In this document: one piece after another, positions 49,394 to 58,532 of the stretch
Position numbering within the stretch: the first letter of the stretch is position 1
How the letters are laid out: every line of letters begins with the position of its first letter
Assembly (NCBI RefSeq): GCF_002752355.1
Contig: NZ_MRAV01000014.1
Span: 124,001-188,000, forward strand
Origin: Leucobacter sp. OLIS6
GTDB taxonomy: Bacteria > Actinomycetota > Actinomycetes > Actinomycetales > Microbacteriaceae
Reading direction: 5' to 3'
DNA: 64,000 nt
The notes under the pieces: model-generated
Seen by the model: the letters and a program-made list of their open reading frames with translations, nothing else
What the model was told of the DNA's origin: nothing
Databases searched by the model: none
Translations under genes and position numbers: made by a program

Positions 49394-50985
49394 CCGAGAC
49401 CGCGGTCTGCCGGGCCGCTGCGATCGCACTTGCGGGACTCGACGGGGCGCCCGTGTTCGTCGAAGCGGCGCTCTCCCAGCAACTCCCCGGAATCGGAATC
49501 GTGGGTCTCCCCGACACCGCGCTCGCCGAAGCGAAGTCCCGGGTCCGGGTAGCCACTGAGAAGGTCGGACTCAAACTGGCCGACCGATTCATCCTGATCA
49601 ACCTCGCGCCCGCTGCACTGCCCAAACACGGGTCGGGGTTCGATCTCGCGATCGCGCTCGCGGCGCTCGCCGCTTCCGGACGAGCTCCGGCCGCACGGAT
49701 GAGCAGCGTCGTGCATCTGGGCGAACTCGCGCTGGACGGCGAACTCCGGCGTCCTCCAGGCCTACTCAGCGCGGTTCTGGCTGCGCGTCGTCTCGGTTTC
49801 GAACGGGTCATGGTTCCGGAGTCCGCCGCGGTCGAATCCTCGCTGGTGCCCGGCATCGAGACGATCGCGGTCCACGATCTCGCAGATGCCGTCGCCTGGC
49901 ATTCCGGGGAAGACCGCGCCTGGCGAATCGTGGTCCCGCAGACCCCTGGGCGGCGGAACGAACCTGCTCACACACGTGACCGCCGGGATGACGAGCGTGC
50001 GCACCCGGCACCCGATGGGGCTCCGGACACGGTCGACATCATCGGACAGGACGAAGCGGTGGACGCGCTCGTCGTCGCGGCAGCGGGCAGGCACCATCTC
50101 TCGCTGACCGGCCCTCCGGGCGCAGGGAAGACCCTGCTCGCCGCCTGCCTCCCGACGATCCTCCCCGATCTGAGCCCGGAGGAATCGCTCGTCGCGAGCA
50201 GCATCGCTTCTCTCGGCAGCGACACGTTGAGTCACCTGGTCGTGCGTCCTCCCTTCGAGCACCCTCATCACACCGCATCGGCGATCGCGATCATCGGCGG
50301 GGGCGATGGCCGAGGCGTGCGCCCCGGAGCCGTGACCCGGGCTTGTCACGGAGTGCTGTTCCTTGATGAGGCCGCGGAGTATCCGAGACACGTCCTCGAC
50401 GCGCTCAGACAGCCGCTCGAATCAGGAACCGTCGACATCCACCGTGCCCGTTTCCGCGCGACGCTCCCGGCGAAAGCGCAGTTGCTGCTGGCTTCGAATC
50501 CCTGCCCCTGTGGGAATGCAGGGTCTCTCGACGCCGCGGCGGAGTGCACGTGCACGCCCATCGCCAGAATGCGGTACCGATCGCGTATCTCCGGCCCGCT
50601 GGCCGACCGCATCGACCTCAAGATCGAGGTACGTCGAGTGTCCAGCGTGCAGGAGCGCCCCGCAGGCGCCGACGGGCGGACGAGCGCAGAACTCCGGGCG
50701 CGTGTCACACGCGCCCGGGAGCTGGCGGCCCTGCGGCTGAGAGAAACCCCCTGGACCGTCAACTCCGATCTCCCGGGGCAGTGGCTTCGCGGACCCGCGG
50801 CGAAACTGCCCCGCTCCGAGACAGTGGTGCTCGACCGAGCTCTCTCCCTCGGAGCGGTGACGCTTCGAGGCTACGACCGGACGCTCCGCGTCGCGTGGAC
50901 CCTGGCCGACCTCTCCGAGGTCGATCGCCCCGGTCGCCGGGAGATCGCCCAAGCTCTCATCCTGCGCGAGGGGGATCTGGCATGA
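49390..50985 (+). CDS. comM: YifB/ComM family Mg-chelatase-like AAA+ ATPase
   Basis: 531 residues. The N-terminal domain has the family block GIGIVGLPDTALAEAKSRVR. The AAA+ domain shows Walker A TGPPGAGKT (about residue 237), Walker B VLFLDEAAEY and ASNPCPCGNAG with its zinc-like CPC. In other bacteria ComM is a hexameric branch-migration helicase that aids integration of incoming DNA during transformation. It is placed between yraN and dprA with ATGA overlaps on both sides, which supports a DNA-uptake or recombination role. Confidence 0.93.
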   Translation: MTETAVCRAAAIALAGLDGAPVFVEAALSQQLPGIGIVGLPDTALAEAKSRVRVATEKVGLKLADRFILINLAPAALPKHGSGFDLAIALAALAASGRAPAARMSSVVHLGELALDGELRRPPGLLSAVLAARRLGFERVMVPESAAVESSLVPGIETIAVHDLADAVAWHSGEDRAWRIVVPQTPGRRNEPAHTRDRRDDERAHPAPDGAPDTVDIIGQDEAVDALVVAAAGRHHLSLTGPPGAGKTLLAACLPTILPDLSPEESLVASSIASLGSDTLSHLVVRPPFEHPHHTASAIAIIGGGDGRGVRPGAVTRACHGVLFLDEAAEYPRHVLDALRQPLESGTVDIHRARFRATLPAKAQLLLASNPCPCGNAGSLDAAAECTCTPIARMRYRSRISGPLADRIDLKIEVRRVSSVQERPAGADGRTSAELRARVTRARELAALRLRETPWTVNSDLPGQWLRGPAAKLPRSETVVLDRALSLGAVTLRGYDRTLRVAWTLADLSEVDRPGRREIAQALILREGDLA

Positions 50986-52370
50986 CGACCGCTGACGCTC
51001 GAACACACGGGCAGGGGCCCGACGCCTCGAAGCTGACGCTCGCGGACCATGAGCTCCGCAGAGCATTACGCGCGCTCTATCCGAGTTCGTCCGCGACCGT
51101 CTCCGTACCCGAGGGCGATCCAGCCACCGACGAGGCGAGGATCGCCCGAGTGGCATGGTCACGCATCCTCGAACCCGGAGACGGAACCGCGGGGGCTCTC
51201 ATCGCAGCAGTGGGCGCGTCGACCGCGTTGAAACTGCTGCTTATCGGAGCCCCACCCGAGCAGGTGGGCCGGGCATGGACCGAAGCGGACCCGCATGCCG
51301 CGCCCCAGAGCCGATCGCTCCACGCCGCACTCGAACGCTGGAAACCGCGCCTGGACCGCAACGCGACGCTCGCCGACCTCGAACGAGCGGCCCAGGCCGG
51401 CCTGCAACCCGTGTTCCCCGGAGACGCCACCTGGCCGGAGCAGCTCCACGACCTCGGACCACACGCACCGGTCATGCTGTGGGTTCGTGGAGACCCGCGC
51501 GCACTCGGACTGCATTCACTGGCGATCGTCGGGGCGCGAGCCGCCACTCCGTACGGAACGCGCATCACCGCGGAACTCACCTCGGGGGTGTGCGTCGCGG
51601 GCGCATCCATCGTCTCCGGAGCAGCCTATGGAATCGATGCAGCGGCTCACCGCGCTGCGCTCGCCGCAGGTGCTCCGACGGTGGCGGTGCTCGCCGGCGG
51701 GGCCGAGCGGTCGTACCCCCTGGGGAACTCGGATCTCATCGATCGAATCGCGGCGCACGGGGCGGTCTGCTCGGAGGTCGTCCCGGGCACGGCGCCGACA
51801 CGGTGGCGGTTCCTGCAGCGCAACCGACTCGTGGCAGCGCTCTCCGCCGCGACGCTGGTCACCGAGGCAGGCATCAGATCCGGCTCGTTGAACACAGCGG
51901 GGCACGCGGCACAGCTCGGGCGTGCGCTCGGTGCCGTGCCCGGCCCGATCACATCTGCGGCCTCCGCCGGGTGCCACCGGCTGATTCGTGAGTATTTCGC
52001 ATCGCTCGTCACATCTCCGAGCGATGCCTGCGAGCTCGTCGGCCTGGACCTGGCCGTCGAAGCTCCGGGGGTGCTGGGAAGTTCGCCGGCCAGTCGCAAG
52101 GGCCCGTCCGAGCTGGACTCCTCCCCGGGCGGAACCGCGGGTGAGCCTCAGCGTTCTCCGATCATGCACCAGCGCATTCTCGACGCGCTCCCGCTTCGAG
52201 GAGCACGCGGACTGGACACGATCGTGCAACTCGCGGGTGTCGCGCCCAGGGATGCCCGTGAAGCGCTGGCGGAGCTCGAGCTGCTCGGCCTGATCGAGAA
52301 GCGCGAGCGGCCGGGCAACCATGAACACCAGTGGGCGTTCCGCCCAGCCGGACGGGAGCGACGCAGGTGA
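50982..52370 (+). CDS. dprA: DNA-processing protein DprA
   Basis: 462 residues. DprA binds incoming single-stranded DNA and loads RecA. The Rossmann-like core has LAIVGARAATPYGTR, SGAAYGIDAAAHRAAL and VLAGGAERSYPLGN, followed by SEVVPGTAPTRWRFLQRNRLVAALS, all DprA hallmarks. A winged-helix domain ends the protein (ILDALPLRGARGLDTIVQLAG). The N-terminal extension of about 130 residues has a helix-hairpin-helix-like segment. It starts in an ATGA overlap with comM; the frame upstream is shadow. Confidence 0.93.
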   Translation: MTTADARTHGQGPDASKLTLADHELRRALRALYPSSSATVSVPEGDPATDEARIARVAWSRILEPGDGTAGALIAAVGASTALKLLLIGAPPEQVGRAWTEADPHAAPQSRSLHAALERWKPRLDRNATLADLERAAQAGLQPVFPGDATWPEQLHDLGPHAPVMLWVRGDPRALGLHSLAIVGARAATPYGTRITAELTSGVCVAGASIVSGAAYGIDAAAHRAALAAGAPTVAVLAGGAERSYPLGNSDLIDRIAAHGAVCSEVVPGTAPTRWRFLQRNRLVAALSAATLVTEAGIRSGSLNTAGHAAQLGRALGAVPGPITSAASAGCHRLIREYFASLVTSPSDACELVGLDLAVEAPGVLGSSPASRKGPSELDSSPGGTAGEPQRSPIMHQRILDALPLRGARGLDTIVQLAGVAPRDAREALAELELLGLIEKRERPGNHEHQWAFRPAGRERRR

Positions 52371-52388
52371 AGGGGCGGGGCGTTCGGG

Positions 52389-53135
52389 TCAGAAACGTTC
52401 GTCGAGAATCGCCGGGAGCACGAGCTCTCGTACGAAGGATGCGGGGGAGAGGCGCATCATCGTGCGGATGACTTCGACGACGTCATGCACGGGAACGAGC
52501 GTGCCTGCACCGCGAGCCGCTGCCTCCTCCACCGGTACCGACAAGGGATCCTCGGTGTTCAGATACCCCAATTGCATCACGCTCACCGAGAGACCGTGAT
52601 GCCGGTAGCCCTCGCGCAGGGCGTCGGCGATGCCGGTGAGAGCGAACTTGGAGGCACCGAACGCCACTTCAGGTCGGCCACTGCGCGGTACTCCTGAGGT
52701 CGAACCGGTGAGGATCACCCGCGGATGCGCGCTCACCAAGAGCGACGGCAGCAGACGGTGCAGCAAGAGCAGCGGGCCGGTGACGTTCGCGGTCACCAGA
52801 GACTCGATCTCCTCCGCGCCGGACCCGAGGAAGTCGTACTCCTCGGAGAAAGCGGCCTCCTCCCAGATCCCGATGTTGTAGACGATCACATCGAGTGAAG
52901 GCGGAAGGGCATCGGCGATCGACGCTGCGGCTCCACGCGGATCGGAGAAATCGGCACCGACCCAGGACAGGACACCGCTTCGGGCGGCTGCGGCGAGTTC
53001 CTCCGGGGGATTCGAGCCGCGGGAAACGCCGAAAACGCGATGCCCGTCCTCGAGCATCGCGGAGGCGAGAGCAAGCCCCAACCCGCGACTCGCTCCGACG
53101 ATCAAGACGTTCAGAGAGGGCATTGCGCGATTCAA
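52389..53135 (-). CDS. Short-chain dehydrogenase/reductase-like protein with Phe at the catalytic Tyr
   Basis: 248 residues with an SDR Rossmann fold: LIVGASRGLGLALA for the dinucleotide, YNIGIW in place of NNAG, and TGSTSGV for the catalytic Ser. The catalytic YxxxK motif reads FGASK, so the Tyr is replaced by Phe while Lys is kept. Normal redox activity is doubtful. The TTG at 53135 has GGAGG seven bases upstream, better placed than for the ATG at 53123, so I keep TTG. It is convergent with dprA. The 248-base region before xerC holds nothing else recognisable. Confidence 0.85.
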   Translation of the reverse strand: MNRAMPSLNVLIVGASRGLGLALASAMLEDGHRVFGVSRGSNPPEELAAAARSGVLSWVGADFSDPRGAAASIADALPPSLDVIVYNIGIWEEAAFSEEYDFLGSGAEEIESLVTANVTGPLLLLHRLLPSLLVSAHPRVILTGSTSGVPRSGRPEVAFGASKFALTGIADALREGYRHHGLSVSVMQLGYLNTEDPLSVPVEEAAARGAGTLVPVHDVVEVIRTMMRLSPASFVRELVLPAILDERF

Positions 53136-53371
53136 TGGAGGGCCTCCGATCTGCCGTCACCGAAACCACCGAAGGCGAAGCGCCCCCGGCCGGATGACGT
53201 CGAACGTCTTGTGAACCGCGCGGAATCGGTGTCCGAGCGGCCGCTCCTCCGCGCCGATGCGAGTCGATCCGGTCGTCATTTCCACAGGCTAGCAGCGCGT
53301 GTTCGACGTAGCCCGCGAGAAATCGCAGCCACCGACACGGGCAACGGCGCGCACGATTTCGCCGGCAGCGC

Positions 53372-53377
53372 CAGAAT
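53372..53377 (+). promoter_or_regulatory. -10 box (CAGAAT) of xerC, leaderless type
   Basis: CAGAAT ends six bases before the ATG of xerC; no Shine-Dalgarno is seen. Confidence 0.5.
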
Positions 53378-53383
53378 GGGAAC

Positions 53384-54343
53384 ATGAACCTCGGCACGGC
53401 GATCGACGGCTTCCTCTCGGCAGTCGAATTCGAGTACGGCTACTCGCCGCAGACCGTTCGTGCCTACCGTCGAGACCTTCTCTCTTTATCGGAGTACCTC
53501 GAAGCGTCGGCCCCCGACTCGGGGCCAGAATCGGACGTATCCGAGCTCGGACTCGAAGCGCTCCGGGACTGGCTCTGGTCCCGCCAGGAACAGGGACTCG
53601 CTCAGAGCACCCTCGCGCGCAACGTCGCAACACTCAAATCGTTCGGCAAATGGCTCGAACAGCACCGGCTCGTCGCAGGAAACCCGGCATCCCGACTCCG
53701 AACACCGAAAGCCCCGAGCACCCTCCCGAGGGTGCTCTCCGACGATCAGATCTCGCGCATCCTCGACCGGGCCGACGGCCTGGCGCGAGGCGGAGACCCG
53801 ATCGCGGTACGAGACAGGGCGCTTCTTGAACTGCTCTACGCGACGGCACTGCGCGTCTCCGAAGTGTGCGGTCTCGACCTCTCAGGACTGGATCGAATCC
53901 AGCGCACCGTGCGCGTCGTCGGCAAAGGCGCGAAAGAACGGGTCGTCCCGTTCGGCGCCCCCGCCGCGCTCGCGCTCGAAGAGTATCTGACGAGCGCCAG
54001 GTCGGATCTGCTGAACGTCGCCACCGACGCCCCGAGCGGTGCAGGGCTCGTGCGCGAGAGCGCAACGACAGCGGTGTTCCTCTCGGCGTCCGGAAGCCGG
54101 ATCCAAGCTCACCAGGTCTACCGGTTGGTCGCACGTTCTCTCGAGCAGGAACCCGGAAGCGGGCCCCGAGGCCCGCACACGCTCCGGCATACGGCCGCGA
54201 CGCACCTGCTGAACGGGGGCGCGGACCTGCGCGTCGTGCAGGAGATGCTCGGCCACTCGAGCCTCGCGAGCACCCAGGTGTACACGCACGTCTCGACCGA
54301 GCGCCTCGCGCAGAGCTACCGGCAGGCGCACCCGCGCGCGTGA
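53384..54343 (+). CDS. xerC: Tyrosine recombinase XerC
   Basis: 319 residues. The N-terminal SAM-like domain (VEFEYGYSPQTVRAYRRDLL) binds DNA. The catalytic domain has Arg in ALRVSEV, Lys in VGKGAKERVVPF, HTLRHTAATHLL with His-x-x-Arg, GHSSLASTQVYTHV with the last His and the nucleophilic Tyr. It resolves chromosome dimers at dif with XerD. Position between dprA and rpsB matches other actinobacteria. An open antisense frame from the M23 gene runs through its last 700 bases, but xerC is complete. Confidence 0.93.
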   Translation: MNLGTAIDGFLSAVEFEYGYSPQTVRAYRRDLLSLSEYLEASAPDSGPESDVSELGLEALRDWLWSRQEQGLAQSTLARNVATLKSFGKWLEQHRLVAGNPASRLRTPKAPSTLPRVLSDDQISRILDRADGLARGGDPIAVRDRALLELLYATALRVSEVCGLDLSGLDRIQRTVRVVGKGAKERVVPFGAPAALALEEYLTSARSDLLNVATDAPSGAGLVRESATTAVFLSASGSRIQAHQVYRLVARSLEQEPGSGPRGPHTLRHTAATHLLNGGADLRVVQEMLGHSSLASTQVYTHVSTERLAQSYRQAHPRA

Positions 54344-55013
54344 CCCGAGTCACGGCCGCACGCGGGGCGGCGTGCCCGCGATGCGGCTCATCGGAGTGCC
54401 GGGCGACCCCATCGCGCCGCTGCGTTCTCCGCCCGTGCCACGGACCGCGACCGCGCACCGGGCCCGGCATCGATGCGGTCGAGCTCGACCAGGGCAGGAG
54501 CCTCGGCTTCGATACGAAGAACCGCAACGGATTCGTGTACTCGTCGTCGACGCGCACCCCGATGTGGATGCATTCGTCCGCGCAGTGGCCGCCCTGGGCG
54601 ACGCCGCCGACGACGTCGCCTGCGGCCAACGTCGTGCCCGGGTCGAGCGTCGATTCGACCGGCTCGATCGAGAGCACGGTGCGCTCGTCGATCCTGATGG
54701 AGAGCACCGGTCGATCCACCACGACGCCCGCGAAAGCGACCGTTCCGCGGGCGGGCGCGCGCACCGGTTCACCGGGAAGCGCGGGCACATCGATCCCTCG
54801 GTGCCCAGACGCGTAGGGCGAGGTCGGCGCTCGATACGGGCCGGTGATCCGAAAGGGGCCGGGAAGCGGCGAAGACCAAGCCGCCCGATCGCTCGGATGA
54901 ACGGACGGCGCTGCTGTCGACGGCCCGGCGGACGACGCGACCGACCAGGAGAGGAGCAGTGCGGCGACGGGGGCGAGCAGCGACCGCGCACGGAATCGGA
55001 GAGGGAAGGTCAT
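53634..55013 (-). CDS. Secreted M23-like peptidase; frame continues antisense through xerC
   Basis: A signal peptide (RSLLAPVAALLLSWSVASSA) leads to an M23/LytM-like domain: ASGHRGIDVPA supplies the HxxxD zinc motif, and EPVRAPARGTVAFAG and CIHIGVRVDDEY follow. In the last block the first His of the usual HxH is Cys, which questions activity. The recognisable domain ends near position 54490 (LRFF, LLPW), but no stop follows in frame until 53634, giving 459 residues with a long Arg/Ala-rich tail antisense to xerC. Either the native stop has been lost or there is a frameshift; a shift near 54500 would reach a stop at 54350, next to xerC. Start and first ~170 residues are reliable, the end is not. 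Confidence 0.6.
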   Translation of the reverse strand: MTFPLRFRARSLLAPVAALLLSWSVASSAGPSTAAPSVHPSDRAAWSSPLPGPFRITGPYRAPTSPYASGHRGIDVPALPGEPVRAPARGTVAFAGVVVDRPVLSIRIDERTVLSIEPVESTLDPGTTLAAGDVVGGVAQGGHCADECIHIGVRVDDEYTNPLRFFVSKPRLLPWSSSTASMPGPVRGRGPWHGRRTQRRDGVARHSDEPHRGHAAPRAAVTRVTRAGAPAGSSARGARSRRACTPGCSRGSSGRASPARRAGPRPRSAGASRPYAGACAGLGARFRVPARENVRPTGRPGELGSGFRTPRGTPLSLRSRARALHRSGRRWRRSADPTWRSSDTLRARARRGRRTGRPVLSRLCRRRARCAGFDPVLRGRDRTLRRRAVPSRRAVQEAPCLVPRSGLRLAPGRRPGRGCARSDRRRAPSGGCSGLSVFGVGMPGFLRRAGAVRAICRTI

Positions 55014-55386
55014 GCGGGAAGTCTGCGCTCGGGTGGGCGCGAGCGGTGTCGATTCCCGAGGAAGTGCGATGGGAACGCCCGACCGGACGTGCCGACGCTG
55101 CTTGGGGAGGGAGAAGCGGTTTGCGGAGGCGCGCCGGAGCGCGTTCGGCGGTGCCGCGTATCGGCAATCCGTGTATGCTTGTGGGGCACCTCTTATGGGG
55201 TGACTTCGCGTGCCCGCTCATCGGCGCGCCGCCATCGGTCTTCACCGAGCACGTCCCTCACGATTCTTCGCGAGGTGTGCAAAGGGAAGCGGCGGATCCC
55301 GAGGGCACCAGGAATCGGTCGCATCGCGACCGGCAATCAACCGCAAGCGCGCACCGTCCGGTGCGCTGACACCAAGGAGAACGACC
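55014..55386 (+). other. Regulatory region between the M23 gene and rpsB
   Basis: This 373-base divergent gap contains the rpsB promoter and a leader of about 200 bases. A short stem, CACC-TCTTAT-GGGGTG, lies about 5 bases beyond the probable transcription start. I see no gene in it. A long leader would suit autoregulation by S2, which is known in other bacteria, but no named S2-binding structure is identified here. Confidence 0.5.
55174..55179 (+). promoter_or_regulatory. Probable -10 box (TATGCT) of rpsB-tsf
   Basis: TATGCT, preceded by TG, lies 207 bases before the rpsB ATG. GTGCCG at 17 bases upstream is a weak -35. Confidence 0.5.
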
Positions 55387-56238
55387 ATGGCCGTCGTCAC
55401 CATCCGCCAGCTGCTCGACAGCGGCGTCCACTTCGGACACCAGACCCGTCGCTGGAACCCCAAGATGAAGCGCTTCATCTTCACCGAGCGCTCGGGCATC
55501 TACATCATCGACCTGCAGCAGTCGCTCGGCTACATCGACGACGCGTACGAGTTCGTCAAGAACACCGTCGCCCGCGGCGGCAACATCCTCTTCGTCGGCA
55601 CGAAGAAGCAGGCCCAGGAGGCCATCGCGGAGCAGGCTGCTCGCGTGAACCAGCCCTACGTGAACCAGCGCTGGCTCGGCGGTCTCCTCACCAACTTCCA
55701 GACCGTCACCAAGCGCCTCGAGCGCATGAAGGAGCTCGAGCAGCTCGACTTCGAGGGCGGCACCAGCGGCTTCACCAAGAAGGAGCTCCTGCTCAAGAAG
55801 CGCGAGCTCGAGAAGCTGCAGAAGTCGCTCGGCGGCATCCGCCACATGACCAAGACGCCGTCGGCGCTCTGGGTCGTCGACACCAAGAAGGAGCACCTCG
55901 CGATCGACGAGGCGAAGAAGCTCGGGATCCCCGTGATCGCGATCCTCGACACCAACTGCGATCCCGACGAGGTCACCTTCCCGATCCCCGGCAACGACGA
56001 CGCCATCCGCTCGGTGTCGCTGCTCACCCGCGTGATCGCCGACGCCGCTGCTGAGGGCCTCATGGAGCGCCACCAGAAGCCGGCCGAGGGCGAGACCGCC
56101 GCCGAGCCGCTCGCCGAGTGGGAGGTCGAGCTGCTGAACGCCGACCAGGCCACCGAGGCACCCGCTGCCGAGGCACCCGCAGCCGAGAGCACCGAGGCCG
56201 CCGCGGCGACCGAGGCTCCCGCCGAGTCTGCCGAGTAA
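55387..56238 (+). CDS. rpsB: 30S ribosomal protein S2
   Basis: 283 residues beginning [20 protein letters not shown], the S2 signature, with [21 protein letters not shown] and [13 protein letters not shown] further on. S2 joins the small subunit late and recruits S1-like factors. The last ~40 residues are an Ala/Glu/Pro-rich tail common in actinobacterial S2. AAGGAG is 8 bases before the ATG; the frame is open upstream but without S2 sequence. tsf follows after 55 bases. Confidence 0.98.
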   Translation: MAVVTIRQLLDSGVHFGHQTRRWNPKMKRFIFTERSGIYIIDLQQSLGYIDDAYEFVKNTVARGGNILFVGTKKQAQEAIAEQAARVNQPYVNQRWLGGLLTNFQTVTKRLERMKELEQLDFEGGTSGFTKKELLLKKRELEKLQKSLGGIRHMTKTPSALWVVDTKKEHLAIDEAKKLGIPVIAILDTNCDPDEVTFPIPGNDDAIRSVSLLTRVIADAAAEGLMERHQKPAEGETAAEPLAEWEVELLNADQATEAPAAEAPAAESTEAAAATEAPAESAE

Positions 56239-56293
56239 TCGGTTTCCGAACCACCGACAGAACCGACACACCACAATCCTGAAGGAGTCACAC

Positions 56294-57124
56294 ATGGCTG
56301 CAGTGAGCATGGCCGCTGTGAAGGAACTGCGCGATCGTCTCGGCGCAGGAATGGTCGACAGCAAGAACGCACTGGTCGAGGCTGAGGGCGACATCGAGAA
56401 GGCCATCGAGATCCTGCGTCTCAAGGGTCTGAAGGGCGTCGCGAAGCGCGGCGACCGCGAGGCGAGCGAGGGTCTCGTCGCGGTCAAGCAGACCGAGGGC
56501 GCTGCCACGATGATCGAGCTCGTCTGCGAGACCGACTTCGTCGCGAAGAACGAGAAGTTCATCGCCCTGGCCGATCGCGTCCTCGAGGCGATCGCCACCG
56601 CCGGTGCGGGCACCGCCGAGGAGGCCCTCGCGGCACCCCTCGACGGCAAGACCGTGGGCGACGTCATCAACGACGAGGCCGCGATCATCGGCGAGCGCAT
56701 CGTGCTCCGCAAGGTGACCCGCATCGAGGCCCCCGCCACCGCTGTCTACCTGCACCAGACCTCGAAGGATCTGCCCCCGCAGATCGGCGTGGTCGTGGGC
56801 TACGAGGGCGCCGACGCCGATGCTGCGCTCAGCATCGCCCGTCACATCTCGTTCGCCGACCCCGTGTACCTGAACCGCGAGGACGTGCCCGAGGCCGAGG
56901 TCGAGAAGGAGCGCGCGCTCGTTACCGAGATCTCGAAGAACGAGGGCAAGCCCGAGGCCGCACTGCCGAAGATCGTCGAAGGCCGCCTCACCGCGTTCTT
57001 CAAGCAGATCGCGCTCAACGAGCAGGTGCACGCGCTCGACGCCGACAAGCGCGAGGTCAAGAAGGTCGCCGATGCCGCAGGCATCACCGTGACCGGCTTC
57101 GCACGCGGCAAGGTCGGCGCCTAA
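56294..57124 (+). CDS. tsf: Elongation factor Ts
   Basis: 276 residues. It recycles EF-Tu by releasing GDP. The N-terminal UBA-like domain (KELRDRLGAGMVDSKNALVE) and the key motif TDFVAKNEKF, which contacts the EF-Tu nucleotide site, are present, followed by two dimerisation-core subdomains. GAAGGAG lies before the ATG. A 13-bp hairpin follows the stop, so rpsB-tsf ends here. Confidence 0.98.
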   Translation: MAAVSMAAVKELRDRLGAGMVDSKNALVEAEGDIEKAIEILRLKGLKGVAKRGDREASEGLVAVKQTEGAATMIELVCETDFVAKNEKFIALADRVLEAIATAGAGTAEEALAAPLDGKTVGDVINDEAAIIGERIVLRKVTRIEAPATAVYLHQTSKDLPPQIGVVVGYEGADADAALSIARHISFADPVYLNREDVPEAEVEKERALVTEISKNEGKPEAALPKIVEGRLTAFFKQIALNEQVHALDADKREVKKVADAAGITVTGFARGKVGA

Positions 57125-57134
57125 CCGCTGATGC

Positions 57135-57169
57135 AGAGAGACCCGGGTCCTGGTGGCCCGGGTCTCTCT
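57135..57169 (+). terminator. Terminator of rpsB-tsf
   Basis: A perfect 13-bp stem (57135-57147 with 57157-57169) and a 9-base loop lie 10 bases after the tsf stop. Confidence 0.85.
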
Positions 57170-57183
57170 CCATGTCCAGACAC

Positions 57184-57189
57184 TAGAAT
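57184..57189 (+). promoter_or_regulatory. -10 box (TAGAAT) of pyrH
   Basis: TAGAAT lies 30 bases before the pyrH ATG and just after the tsf terminator. GAAGGAG near the start implies a short leader with a Shine-Dalgarno, unlike the leaderless genes. Confidence 0.6.
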
Positions 57190-57219
57190 TCACTCAGCCC
57201 AACCCGAAGGAGACCTCCG

Positions 57220-57939
57220 ATGACCTCGACCGCCACCCGCAAGCGCCGCGTTCTGCTGAAGCTGTCGGGGGAGGCGTTCGGCGGAGGGACGCTCGGGGTC
57301 AACCCCGACGTCGTGAGCCAGATCGCGCGCGAGATCGCGGCCGCGATGGAGACCGCGGAGGTCGCGGTGGTCGTCGGCGGCGGCAACTTCTTCCGCGGTG
57401 CCGAGCTCTCGCAGCGCGGCATGGACCGGGCCCGGGCCGACTACATGGGCATGCTCGGAACGGTCATGAACGCACTCGCGCTGCAGGACTTCCTGGAGCA
57501 GGCCGGCGTTTCGAGCCGCGTGCAGTCCGCGATCACCATGACCCAGGTCGCCGAGACCTACATCCCGCTGCGCGCCGTCCGGCACCTCGAGAAGGGGCGC
57601 GTGGTCATCTTCGGCGCCGGCGCCGGCCTGCCCTACTTCTCGACCGACACGGTCGCGGCGCAGCGCGCCCTCGAGATCCAGGCCGACGAGGTGCTCGTCG
57701 CCAAGAACGGCGTCGACGGCGTCTACACGGCCGACCCACGCCAGGATCCGGACGCCCAGCTGCTCGACGAGATCAGCTACAACGACGCCCTCGTGCGCGG
57801 CCTCAAGGTCGTCGACTCGACCGCGTTCAGCCTCTGCATGGACAACGGCATGCCGATGCGCGTGTTCGGCATGGAGCCCGCTGGCAATGTCACCCTGGCC
57901 ATCCGTGGAGAGCGTCTGGGAACGCTCGTCCACCGCTAA
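57220..57939 (+). CDS. pyrH: UMP kinase
   Basis: 239 residues of the amino-acid-kinase fold. It phosphorylates UMP to UDP and is hexameric and regulated by GTP and UTP in other bacteria. Conserved parts are [40 protein letters not shown] and [21 protein letters not shown] is 8-9 bases before the ATG. It has its own promoter after the tsf terminator and is followed by frr after 33 bases. Confidence 0.97.
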   Translation: MTSTATRKRRVLLKLSGEAFGGGTLGVNPDVVSQIAREIAAAMETAEVAVVVGGGNFFRGAELSQRGMDRARADYMGMLGTVMNALALQDFLEQAGVSSRVQSAITMTQVAETYIPLRAVRHLEKGRVVIFGAGAGLPYFSTDTVAAQRALEIQADEVLVAKNGVDGVYTADPRQDPDAQLLDEISYNDALVRGLKVVDSTAFSLCMDNGMPMRVFGMEPAGNVTLAIRGERLGTLVHR

Positions 57940-57972
57940 GCTTGAAACATTCACTTCAGAAAGGGGCGCACC

Positions 57973-58527
57973 GTGATCGATGAGGTCTTCGCCGACGTCA
58001 AGGACCGCATGAACAAGGCGGTCGAATCCGCGAAGGAGAGCTTCGCCACGGTGCGCACCGGTCGCGCCAACCCCGCACTGCTCCAGGGCGTGCTGGTCGA
58101 CTACTACGGCACCCCGACGCCGCTCCCGCAGCTGGCCGCGGTCGCCAACCAGGACGCTCGCAGCCTGATCATCACCCCCTACGACAAGGGTGCGATGAAG
58201 GACATCGAGCAAGCGATCCGCGACATGCCGAACCTCGGGGCGAACCCCTCGAACGACGGCTCCGTGATCCGAGTGAACCTGCCCGAGCTCACCGAGGAGC
58301 GTCGCAAGGAGTTCGTCAAGATCGTCAAGGCCAAGGCCGAGGACGCCCGAGTCGCCGTGCGCAACCTGCGCCGCCGCGCCAAGGACGATCTCGACGCGCT
58401 CAAGAGCGAGGTCGGCGAAGACGACGTCGCGCGTGCCGAGAAGGAGCTCGAGGCGCTCACCAAGCAGATCATCGACCAGGTCGACGAGGCGATGAAGCGC
58501 AAAGAGACCGAGCTGCTGGAGGTCTAA
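57973..58527 (+). CDS. frr: Ribosome recycling factor
   Basis: 184 residues. With EF-G it splits post-termination ribosomes. The family pattern is clear: SAKE-like [34 protein letters not shown], and the C-terminal helix [18 protein letters not shown]. The start is a GTG with AAAGGGG about 8 bases upstream. cdsA begins 5 bases after its stop. Confidence 0.97.
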   Translation: MIDEVFADVKDRMNKAVESAKESFATVRTGRANPALLQGVLVDYYGTPTPLPQLAAVANQDARSLIITPYDKGAMKDIEQAIRDMPNLGANPSNDGSVIRVNLPELTEERRKEFVKIVKAKAEDARVAVRNLRRRAKDDLDALKSEVGEDDVARAEKELEALTKQIIDQVDEAMKRKETELLEV

Positions 58528-58532
58528 TCCAG

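Noticed and set aside
53190-53215. A possible second LexA site near GTCGAACGTCTTGTGAAC
   Set aside because: Only the left half (TCGAAC) matches; the right half is TGTGAA rather than GTTCGA, so it is far from the consensus.
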